The translations under genes were made by a program, and so were the position numbers. 14,121 nt of DNA from Treponema sp. (GTDB taxonomy: Bacteria > Spirochaetota > Spirochaetia > Treponematales > Breznakiellaceae), in NCBI GenBank assembly GCA_031284195.1, contig JAITAI010000078.1, positions 1-14,121 on the forward strand, in the 5' to 3' direction. This document shows positions 7,254 to 13,545 of the stretch, piece after piece. Each line of letters begins with the position of its first letter. Positions within the stretch are counted from its first letter, which is position 1. Below the pieces are notes generated by a model. It saw only the letters and a list, made by a program, of their open reading frames with translations. It ran no database searches and was not told the DNA's origin.

Positions 7254-8021
7254 ATGGCTTCTTCTATTTTGCAGTCTCCAGAGACTACTAGAGCAACTCG
7301 TTTCTTGTATCTGGATCAGGTGATGGCCTTTTTTGTGGCTATTCTGCTGATAAGCAATGTGGCTTCTTCAGCGAAGATCCTCGATCTGGGTTTTTCCCTT
7401 TTTGGAATTCCTCTGGCCTTTGATGGTGGCACCCTGCTCTTTCCTTTGTCCTATGTGTTTGGGGATCTGCTCACTGAAGTATACGGCTTCCGTGCTTCTC
7501 GCCGGGTTATCTGGACCGGTTTTGCAGTCTTGGTCTTGTCATGGGGGGTATTTTTCCTGCTTCGTATCCTCCCTGGGGAGGCTTCGTGGGAATCCTATGC
7601 GGGAAGTGCCGCATTTGACGCAATTCTAGGAGGTATGAGTACCGGAGGCATTGTCTTGGCAAGCCTCTTAGGGTACTGGATGGGGGAATTCTCCAATTCT
7701 GCGGTTTTATCCCGTATGAAGATTCTTATGCAGGGTCGAATGCTCTGGGTGCGGACCATTGGGAGTACCCTGGTGGGAGAATTGGTGGACAGCCTGGTTT
7801 TTGTATGTATTGCAAGTCTCACCGGGGTCTTTGGGTGGGAACTCTTTGGTACCCTGGTGTTCACTAACTACCTGTTTAAGTGTACCATTGAAGTGCTGAT
7901 GACCCCCCTCACGTACCTTGCGGCCTATAAACTCAAACAGGCTGAAGGGATAGATACCTATGATGTGGGGGTTACCCTTAATCCCTTCATTGCCGGTTTT
8001 GTCAAGGAAAAAACAAGCTAA
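7254..8021 (+). CDS. Queuosine precursor transporter, YhhQ/VUT family
   Basis: YhhQ-family proteins import queuosine precursors (preQ0 or preQ1) for the modification of tRNA wobble guanosines. The 255-residue product is a multi-pass membrane protein. It has an N-terminal helix with LLISNVASSAK, then FDGGTLLFPLSYVFGDLLTEVYG, the family hallmark, at about residues 54-76. The central TIGSTLVGELVDSLVF block follows at about 165-180, and the end has TNYLFKCTIEVLMTPLTYLAAYKLK. ATG 7254 is chosen because AAGGA (7241-7245) lies 8 bases upstream; the in-frame ATG 7245 overlaps that motif. The gene follows the phosphorylase terminator, so it needs its own promoter, which I could not place firmly. No queuosine synthesis gene is adjacent. 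Family is secure; the exact precursor is not known. Confidence 0.9.
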   Translation: MASSILQSPETTRATRFLYLDQVMAFFVAILLISNVASSAKILDLGFSLFGIPLAFDGGTLLFPLSYVFGDLLTEVYGFRASRRVIWTGFAVLVLSWGVFFLLRILPGEASWESYAGSAAFDAILGGMSTGGIVLASLLGYWMGEFSNSAVLSRMKILMQGRMLWVRTIGSTLVGELVDSLVFVCIASLTGVFGWELFGTLVFTNYLFKCTIEVLMTPLTYLAAYKLKQAEGIDTYDVGVTLNPFIAGFVKEKTS

Positions 8022-8030
8022 ATCCGTTTC

Positions 8031-8077
8031 TGTATGAAGTATTGGTTATAGGGGAGAGGACCAAATTACTTCATGCA
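8031..8077. terminator. Hairpin between convergent genes
   Basis: TGTATGAAGTA (8031-8041) pairs with TACTTCATGCA (8067-8077) with one G-T, and TTGGT (8042-8046) pairs with ACCAA (8060-8064) after a two-base bulge. The 16-bp stem fills the 58-bp gap between the two convergent stops and can serve both. Neither side has a long T tract. Confidence 0.55.
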
Positions 8078-8079
8078 GC

Positions 8080-8733
8080 CTAATATAGCCTTGCAAGGTG
8101 TGCTACAAGCCCTACGACAAGGGGAATCACCAGATTATCGTAATCGTTTAAGGGAAGGGCTTCTACCACCGTAGCGCTTACTGCGGCCAGGAGCGCGGTT
8201 TTATAATCATAAGAGACCTGATAAGAAGTAAAAAACACCACGGTAAAACATGCCGCAGAACCTTCTATGCTTTTCCCTAAGAGAAAAGCAGGACGAATCC
8301 GTCCGAACATTTTCCCCACTAAACTAGCGAATCCGTCTCCAAAGGCTAAAGCATATATCCCAATGGAAGCAGCGGGATCCGGGTATAAGAGCAACGCCAG
8401 GGCAGAACCGATTCCCAAGGTAACTGGCCCAAGGACAAAATGACCCTGATCCCGTGAACGGGAAGCCATACTCGTCAGCGAAGAAATGAAGGGGATCTCT
8501 ACTCCAGAAAGCCTGGCGATTTCCATATAGGTATACACCAAGGTACCCATCATCAGGAGGATCATCGTAAAGGGCCGGCTTATTGCCGCCATACTGGGAC
8601 TAAGGGCTATGAGAAAGTGTATAGATTTTCTAATAACTTCTGTTTTAAGCTCTTTGAATTCGAGGGTTCCTGGGATCATATCGAACCATCGAATCATAAA
8701 CACATCGTTTTTTAGTACAGGTATTGCCTTCAT
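8080..8733 (-). CDS. Dolichol/phytol kinase-like integral membrane protein
   Basis: The pattern matches the Sec59/VTE5 family of CTP-dependent polyprenol, phytol or diacylglycerol kinases, membrane enzymes that phosphorylate lipid alcohols. Visible signatures are ELKTEVIRKSIHF near 28-40 (family pattern E-x-x-R-K-x-x-H) and DQGHFVLGPVTLGIG near 95-109. The cytidine-nucleotide loop region FGDGFASLVGKMFGR, followed by LLGKSIEGSAA, lies at 131-161. The rest is mostly hydrophobic helices, ending near SATVVEALPLNDYDNLVIP, where the acidic NDYDN is also typical. The 217-residue length is normal. The start at 8733 has no Shine-Dalgarno, but a promoter lies directly before it, which suggests a leaderless message; Met13 and Met19 are other in-frame starts. 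The substrate cannot be told from sequence; undecaprenol, diacylglycerol or phytol-like alcohols are all possible. Confidence 0.8.
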   Translation of the reverse strand: MKAIPVLKNDVFMIRWFDMIPGTLEFKELKTEVIRKSIHFLIALSPSMAAISRPFTMILLMMGTLVYTYMEIARLSGVEIPFISSLTSMASRSRDQGHFVLGPVTLGIGSALALLLYPDPAASIGIYALAFGDGFASLVGKMFGRIRPAFLLGKSIEGSAACFTVVFFTSYQVSYDYKTALLAAVSATVVEALPLNDYDNLVIPLVVGLVAHLARLY

Positions 8734-8740
8734 TGTTTTC

Positions 8741-8768
8741 TTAATAGCAAGTTCTATACCAAGATCAA
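8741..8768 (-). promoter_or_regulatory. Promoter of the lipid-kinase-like gene
   Basis: On the minus strand TTGATC (8768-8763) is followed after 16 bp by TATTAA (8746-8741). Seven bases separate the -10 box from ATG 8733, so transcription should begin at or next to the start codon. There is no Shine-Dalgarno. Both boxes are 4 of 6 matches. Confidence 0.45.
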
Positions 8769-8838
8769 GTCTTGCTCGCTCAAATAAGGTATAAACAAAC
8801 CATATCCATCTTTAATTATATATAACGAAAAAGTATAA

Positions 8839-8873
8839 GAGGCTATTGCAATATGACGTTTTGAAATAGCCTC
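8839..8873. repeat. Hairpin family B, copy 3
   Basis: GAGGCTATTGCAA (8839-8851) pairs with TTGAAATAGCCTC (8861-8873), with one mismatch. On the minus strand the stem is followed by TTATACTTTTTCG, so it would terminate leftward transcription between galactokinase and the lipid-kinase-like gene. The foot GAGGC / GCCTC is shared with copy 4 at 9077. Confidence 0.6.
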
Positions 8874-8887
8874 CTTAAAATTTAAAA

Positions 8888-8974
8888 TTAAAGGTAAAAG
8901 CGGACCATCAGGCGCTTTTTGGGAGTTCGTTTCATCAGACCATAGGTCCACACTAACTGAGTTTTGAAATTGGC
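8888..8974 (-). pseudogene. Possible C-terminal gene remnant, 28 codons
   Basis: A minus-strand frame without a proper start encodes 28 residues and ends in TAA (8890-8888). It starts ANFKTQLVWTYGL and ends in a basic segment, KRTPKKRLMVRFYL. It looks more protein-like and GC-richer than the surrounding spacer, as if it were the tail of a decayed gene. The frame is closed upstream by TGA (8977-8975). The parent family is not recognised. A longer overlapping frame (8754-9101, minus) runs through two hairpins and is less credible. Confidence 0.2.
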
Positions 8975-9076
8975 TCATAGTATAAAAAATTGCCAGCCTA
9001 AGGGGTTCTCGGTGCAGCCCTCGCATGGCTAAGGATATGTATGAAAAAATATACGGGATATATTCAAAAAATACTA

Positions 9077-9117
9077 TAGAGGCAGTTTTGAAATCTGACA
9101 TTTTGAAACCGCCTCTA
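9077..9117 (-). terminator. Hairpin family B, copy 4; galactokinase terminator
   Basis: TAGAGGCAGTTTTGAAAT (9077-9094) pairs with ATTTTGAAACCGCCTCTA (9100-9117) with three imperfect positions. Read on the minus strand it starts about 20 bases after the galactokinase stop and is followed by TAGTATTTTTTG. That fits an intrinsic terminator for galactokinase. The TTTCAAAAT core is present in the galactokinase-proximal arm. Confidence 0.7.
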
Positions 9118-9136
9118 GGATATACTCAATACTCAA

Positions 9137-10492
9137 TTAAAACACCAACTCCACTGCTCCTCTTGAGCGAATTCTCAAAGGGGTAAGCGCCCCAGGGCCG
9201 AAAACCGATTCCATAAGGGTTTTATAGGAATCCAGGTACTCCAGTGGTATATAAGCCTGGATAGTTCCGGCAAAGCCGCCGCCATGTACCCGGCAGGCCC
9301 ACAGCGGCGACTTGGTTTTTCCCGGGGTTTCAAAAAAGGCCCGGGTCAGAGCCAAGGCCAGAGGCAGTCCCTGATCTTGTGGATTGTGAGGAACATAGAG
9401 ATTTTGCAATAGTTTCCAAGAGGAATCCCCGGATTCGTTAACTAGGCGCAGGTAACGCATAAGGGCCGATGATCGGGCAGTACCGGAACAGGCTTCGGCC
9501 CTTTCCAGGGCTTCTTGCATGGCATCTACCCGCTGATTTTCATGGAAGAAATGCAAGGCCCGCAAGAACGGCCGATCTCCTACAGTCTTCCGTATTGCTT
9601 CCGTATGGGCCAAGAGGGTCTCCCCATCCAATTCTCGCAGCACAGATTTACCGAAAAACCGGGCCACTGCCTTCATTTCTTGGGGAATTGCGGCATACTC
9701 TGCGGTGAGGTCTGCATGGTTTCCTCGGGTATGTACTACACACAGACATAAGCCAAAGGATTCCATATCCAGATGGATAGGCCGGACGGTCGGATACTGT
9801 TCATTCTCAAAGTCAATGAGCACCCCGCCACCGTAGGCACAGGCAGTTTGATCCATCAGGCCAGAGGGTTTCCCAAAATAGGTATTTTCCGCTTTTTGCC
9901 CAATCTTGGCGAGTTCCAGGGCGGAACGGGTTCCTTCCCCATAGAGATGATCAAAAATCGCCCCAAAGAGGACCTCAATTGCTGCGGAAGAAGAAAGTCC
10001 TGAACCGGCAAACACCGTGGAATCCGCATGTGCGGTAAACCCCCCAAGGGCAAGCCCTTGAGCGGCCAATTCCCCGGCGACTCCTCGAAGCAGAGCTTCG
10101 GTGGTTCCCTGCTCAGAAACCCGAGGGCTGAGGTCCGAAAGGTCGATCCGTACATCCGGGTACCCAGTGGAACGAAAAAGCACCTGTTTATCTGCCCGAG
10201 GTAGGACAAGGGCAACCACATCCAACTGAATAGAAGCGGCCAAAATCTTACCATGGTTGTGATCCGTATGGTTCCCGCCGAGTTCAGTACGGCCTGGAGC
10301 AGTAAAAAAGCGGAGCTTGGCGGTCTTTTCCGCTGCTTGTTCTGGGTCTTCTTGGGAGACTAAGTCACAGATCCCCTTAATCAGGGATTTATACCGATAC
10401 CGGGCTGATTCCAGTTCCTCTGGACCGTAGAGGGATGCCAAGAGGGATGCGGCCTGGGGGGAATCAAGTCGATGGAGTAATCTTTCGTTCAT
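9137..10492 (-). CDS. galK: Galactokinase (GHMP kinase family)
   Basis: Galactokinase phosphorylates galactose at C1 with ATP, the first committed step of the Leloir pathway, in the cytoplasm. The sugar-binding signature GRTELGGNHTDHN is at residues 67-79 (family GRVNLIGEHTDYN). The GHMP ATP loop GSGLSSSAA is at 163-171 and the catalytic Asp214 lies in KPSGLMDQ. The late glycine motif VHGGGFAGT is at 402-410. At 451 residues it is longer than E. coli GalK (about 380), with extra length at the N-terminus before the signature. ATG 10492 follows AAGGAC at a good distance. No galT, galE or sugar transporter is adjacent, so it stands alone, with its own hairpin terminator. Related sugar kinases of the GHMP group are possible, but the sugar-binding motif favours galactose. 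Confidence 0.93.
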   Translation of the reverse strand: MNERLLHRLDSPQAASLLASLYGPEELESARYRYKSLIKGICDLVSQEDPEQAAEKTAKLRFFTAPGRTELGGNHTDHNHGKILAASIQLDVVALVLPRADKQVLFRSTGYPDVRIDLSDLSPRVSEQGTTEALLRGVAGELAAQGLALGGFTAHADSTVFAGSGLSSSAAIEVLFGAIFDHLYGEGTRSALELAKIGQKAENTYFGKPSGLMDQTACAYGGGVLIDFENEQYPTVRPIHLDMESFGLCLCVVHTRGNHADLTAEYAAIPQEMKAVARFFGKSVLRELDGETLLAHTEAIRKTVGDRPFLRALHFFHENQRVDAMQEALERAEACSGTARSSALMRYLRLVNESGDSSWKLLQNLYVPHNPQDQGLPLALALTRAFFETPGKTKSPLWACRVHGGGFAGTIQAYIPLEYLDSYKTLMESVFGPGALTPLRIRSRGAVELVF

Positions 10493-10601
10493 AAAGACCG
10501 TCCTTTTTAAAATGTGGAGGGATCAAAAAATACCATGCATCATACCGTGACCAGGAGAACACAAGATGCTACTAGGAAAGCATAACTATCACCCTAGGCA
10601 G

Positions 10602-10618
10602 TCATTACCCTCATTACC
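10602..10618. repeat. Direct repeat TCATTACC, possible operator
   Basis: TCATTACC occurs at 10602-10609 and 10611-10618, 9 bp apart, about 110 bp upstream of galactokinase (GGTAATGA on the coding strand). It could be a regulator site for galK; the spacing is short and the motif is not recognised. The rest of 10493-10671 shows no gene. Confidence 0.25.
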
Positions 10619-10671
10619 AGAATTCCACTGTACCCAAGAACGGGAAAAAAAGCAAGGATAAACTTCGGATG

Positions 10672-10801
10672 TTCAGGATAAACGTATAGAATTTACTAAT
10701 TCTCCACGGTATAAGGAATTAACAAACAGGGCTTGTTCTTTACCACTTGAACGAATTCTCTTATTTTTAAAGAAATACGAATTTCTTGCGTTTATCCTGA
10801 A
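10672..10801. repeat. Paired-arm repeat family A, copy 3
   Basis: TTCAGGATAAACG (10672-10684) and CGTTTATCCTGAA (10789-10801) are perfect 13-bp inverted repeats. Pairing continues inward through TATAGAATT (10685-10693) against AATTTCTTG (10780-10788) with two wobbles and two mismatches. The arms carry the same GATAAACGYATAGAA motif as copies 1 and 2. An extra half motif, GATAAAC, lies at 10657-10663. The copy sits between divergent galK and mcp, so it could affect either gene. Confidence 0.65.
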
Positions 10802-10815
10802 ATGGGATCACTCTA

Positions 10816-10845
10816 TTGACAAAAGACAAGAACTAACGCTATGGT
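10816..10845 (+). promoter_or_regulatory. Candidate promoter for the chemoreceptor gene
   Basis: TTGACA (10816-10821) is followed after 18 bp by TATGGT (10840-10845, 4 of 6). It begins 15 bases after repeat A copy 3. If used, the transcript would carry a 5' leader of about 265 bases before the chemoreceptor ATG. Confidence 0.4.
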
Positions 10846-10853
10846 TATATTAA

Positions 10854-11118
10854 CAAATAAACAGTTTTGGTATGTGATTTGGGGCTGTCTTGGATTATGA
10901 GGAAAAGAACAGCATTTTGATAGGGAGGGATAACTCCTTGTATTGTAAAGAATTATTTGTTTTGTGTATGTCTTGCAATCATATTGATGTGTATGATAGT
11001 TTTTCTGCTTCTAGAATGTGCCGTGTTTTATACCCCAATCAAAGCTATGGTTACAATCCTCCCTTAAACTTGCCATTTTGAAAGAGGTCGTCCACCTTAT
11101 TTATACGAGGAACCTTAT
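10854..11118 (+). other. AT-rich stretch before the chemoreceptor, no clear gene
   Basis: This 265-bp stretch has no credible gene; a 63-codon frame from TTG 10890 shows no domain or ribosome site. A degraded stem CCTCCC..TTGC / CCATTTTGAAAGAGG (about 11057-11088) resembles hairpin family B. The last bases hold GAGGAA (11106-11111), the Shine-Dalgarno for the chemoreceptor. No riboswitch was recognised. Confidence 0.35.
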
Positions 11119-13332
11119 ATGAAATTAAAATATCGTTTATGTATCATTGTTATTTCGATTTTGGTCGTCATAGTGGCAACCATATCCGCCATTTTGTTGC
11201 TTCATTCTTCTTCTATACAGATGACTACCTCTATGGAAAGCCAGGAGCGGCTTGCTGCAGAACAGGCCCGGGTCATTCAGATACAGTATGAGACCTATCT
11301 GAGTATTGCCCATACCCTGGCGGACATCCTGGGTGATTTTGATAAAACCGAAGCGGGCAGGCAGCGTAACCGTTTTGATCAGTTAATGGAATCGATTTTG
11401 TACTCCGAAGAACGGCTTATCGCCCTGTTTGCGGTCTTTAAACCCAATACCATCGATCCTGGTATGGACGACACGTTTGTGGGAATTCCGGGCAATACCG
11501 AAACCGGCCAGTGGGCCAACTGGTATACCCGGCGGTTCGGAGAGATTGAACACCTCACCTATGATGACGTGGAGAATATCATGAGTACCATCTCCGGAAA
11601 AAACGAGCGAAAAGAAATGATATACGATCCGGTACCCCAGACCGTGGCAGGCAAGAATATCTATACCGTGAAGATCACCGTACCGGTTATTTACCGCAAG
11701 ACCAACGAGGTGATAGGCCGGGTGGGGGTAAATATCAATATCGGTTTTACCCAGTCGATGGTGGACCGTCTCATCAAAAACCAAATCACAAAAGATATCA
11801 CCGCCGTGACGGTTTATTCCGATAACAGCACGGTTATTGCTAGTTATAGTACCGATCATATCGGTAAACTCCTTAAAGACACACAAGACACGTTATATGA
11901 TACGAACACCCTCATAGCTGAGGACGCAGTAGTGTATGGAAAAAAACAACGGTTCTCCGTATATTCGACAATCCTCAAGAAAAATCTGCAAATCATTCTC
12001 TATCCTTTTACCATCGGTGAAACCGGTACTACCTGGTCCCTGATGCTGGGTACGGACAAGAACATCATCCTTGAGAAGGTCAATGCCTTAACTTTCTTTA
12101 CTATCATCCTAGGGGTAGTCGCGACGCTTATCACGGCGGCCATCATCTTCGTCGTTTCTGGAACTATTGCTAAGCCTATTGTCAAGGTGGCCCTCACCCT
12201 CAAGGATATTTCCGAAGGCGAAGGGGATCTTACCAAAACCGTGAATATCAATTCCAAAGACGAAATCGGCGACATGGCCCGGTACTTTAATGCTACCCTG
12301 GAAAAGATCCGGAACCTGGTGCTTACTATTCAGAACCAGACCGATTCCCTCGTCAATGTGGGGAACGAACTGGCCGGTAATATGAGCAAAACCGCTACAG
12401 CAGTCAAAGAGATCACCGCCAATATCCAAAGAATCAAGAGCCGGGTTATAAATCAATCTGCCAGCGTTACCGAAACTAAAGCTACCATGGATCAGATCAC
12501 CAACAACATCGGTAAACTCAAGGAACACGTGGACCGTCAGAGCGACAGTGTGGCCCAGTCCTCATCGGCAGTGGAGGAAATGCTTGCCAATATCCAGTCG
12601 GTTACCCAAACCTTGGTCAAAAACGTCGCTAACGTCCAAGAATTGATAGAGGCCTCCACGGTGGGACGTTCAGGGCTTCAGGAAGTGGCCACGAACATTC
12701 AGGAGATCGCCCGAGAGTCCGAAGGGCTTTTGGAGATCAACGCGGTGATGGAAAATATCGCCAGCCAGACCAATCTCTTATCTATGAACGCGGCGATTGA
12801 GGCGGCCCATGCCGGGGAAGCGGGGAAGGGCTTCGCAGTGGTAGCTGACGAGATCCGGAAACTGGCGGAGAATTCCGGGGAACACTCTAAGATCATTTCC
12901 ACGGTACTCAAGAAAATCAAAGACTCTATCGACAAAATAACCCGATCCACCACCAGCGTTCTTAACAAATTTGAAGCCATAGATAACGGGGTACAGACCG
13001 TATCGGACCAAGAAGAGCATATCCGAAACGCCATGGAAGAACAAAGCGTGGGAAGCAAACAGATTCTGGAGGCTATTGCTCAATTGAACGAGGTTACCCG
13101 TATAGTCCAAAACGGATCTACGGAGATGCTTGAGGGGAGCCGGCAGATAATAGAGGAGAGTAAAAACCTGGAACTGGTAACCCAGGAGATAAGCAACGGA
13201 ATGAATGAGATGGCTGTTGGAGCGGATCAGATCAACGAGACGGTAAATCGGGTAAACACCATCAGCGAGGAGAACAAGGACAACATTGAGGTCCTGGTAC
13301 AGGAAGTATCGAAATTTAAAATTGAACGTTAA
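11119..13332 (+). CDS. Methyl-accepting chemotaxis protein with periplasmic sensor domain
   Basis: This is a transmembrane chemoreceptor that signals through CheW/CheA to the flagellar motor. Transmembrane helix 1 is at about residues 7-29, followed by a periplasmic region of about 290 residues. The length and Cache-like blocks (GQWANWYTRR, YTVKITVPVIYRKTNEVIGRVGVNI) suggest a dCache ligand-binding domain. Transmembrane helix 2 is at about 324-346, then a HAMP domain (about 347-400, with SEGEGDLTKTVNINSKDEIGDMA). The long cytoplasmic coiled coil has the conserved hairpin tip ENIASQTNLLSMNAAIEAAHAGE near 547-569, complete for CheA/CheW contact. It ends in EVSKFKIER without a CheR-binding pentapeptide. 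ATG 11119 has GAGGAA 7 bases upstream. The ligand is unknown. Confidence 0.95.
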   Translation: MKLKYRLCIIVISILVVIVATISAILLLHSSSIQMTTSMESQERLAAEQARVIQIQYETYLSIAHTLADILGDFDKTEAGRQRNRFDQLMESILYSEERLIALFAVFKPNTIDPGMDDTFVGIPGNTETGQWANWYTRRFGEIEHLTYDDVENIMSTISGKNERKEMIYDPVPQTVAGKNIYTVKITVPVIYRKTNEVIGRVGVNINIGFTQSMVDRLIKNQITKDITAVTVYSDNSTVIASYSTDHIGKLLKDTQDTLYDTNTLIAEDAVVYGKKQRFSVYSTILKKNLQIILYPFTIGETGTTWSLMLGTDKNIILEKVNALTFFTIILGVVATLITAAIIFVVSGTIAKPIVKVALTLKDISEGEGDLTKTVNINSKDEIGDMARYFNATLEKIRNLVLTIQNQTDSLVNVGNELAGNMSKTATAVKEITANIQRIKSRVINQSASVTETKATMDQITNNIGKLKEHVDRQSDSVAQSSSAVEEMLANIQSVTQTLVKNVANVQELIEASTVGRSGLQEVATNIQEIARESEGLLEINAVMENIASQTNLLSMNAAIEAAHAGEAGKGFAVVADEIRKLAENSGEHSKIISTVLKKIKDSIDKITRSTTSVLNKFEAIDNGVQTVSDQEEHIRNAMEEQSVGSKQILEAIAQLNEVTRIVQNGSTEMLEGSRQIIEESKNLELVTQEISNGMNEMAVGADQINETVNRVNTISEENKDNIEVLVQEVSKFKIER

Positions 13333-13375
13333 AAAGATCACCTTAAACGGTACACCCTTGGCAGGACTAGTGCAT

Positions 13376-13545
13376 TTATTTAACGTGAGTTCGACCATCA
13401 GCCTTATCCGGCGTCTACCAGAGAAAAAAGTCCGCTAGACTTTTAGTCCGCCAGTACGTGAATTGATGCTCAATGATCCGAATAATTCGTAAACCTGAGC
13501 GTTCCTGCGAAGACTCTTCGTATTCCATCGAACTCACGTTATTTA
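13376..13545. mobile_element. MITE-like element with terminal inverted repeats and flanking duplication
   Basis: CGTGAGTTCGA (13384-13394) and TCGAACTCACG (13528-13538) are perfect inverted repeats. TTATTTA flanks both ends (13376-13382 and 13539-13545), as a 7-bp target duplication would. Including the next bases, the inverted repeat is 14 bp (13381-13394 with 13528-13541). The interior has no gene but three small palindromes: ATTGA..TCAAT, CGAATAATTCG and CGAAG..CTTCG. AGTCCGC is also repeated near 13430 and 13446. No transposase is present, so it would be non-autonomous. Confidence 0.55.

Noticed and set aside
7061..7291. Plus-strand frame of 76 codons between phosphorylase and transporter
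   Set aside because: It runs through the intrinsic terminator and overlaps the transporter start; no ribosome site or domain.
8754..9101. Minus-strand frame of 115 codons between galK and the lipid-kinase-like gene
   Set aside because: It begins inside one family B hairpin and runs through another, and shows no protein family pattern.
10890..11081. Plus-strand frame of 63 codons upstream of the chemoreceptor
   Set aside because: TTG start, no credible ribosome site, AT-rich composition and no domain.
10854..11118. Cyclic di-GMP riboswitch in the chemoreceptor leader
   Set aside because: The conserved GEMM blocks are not present.
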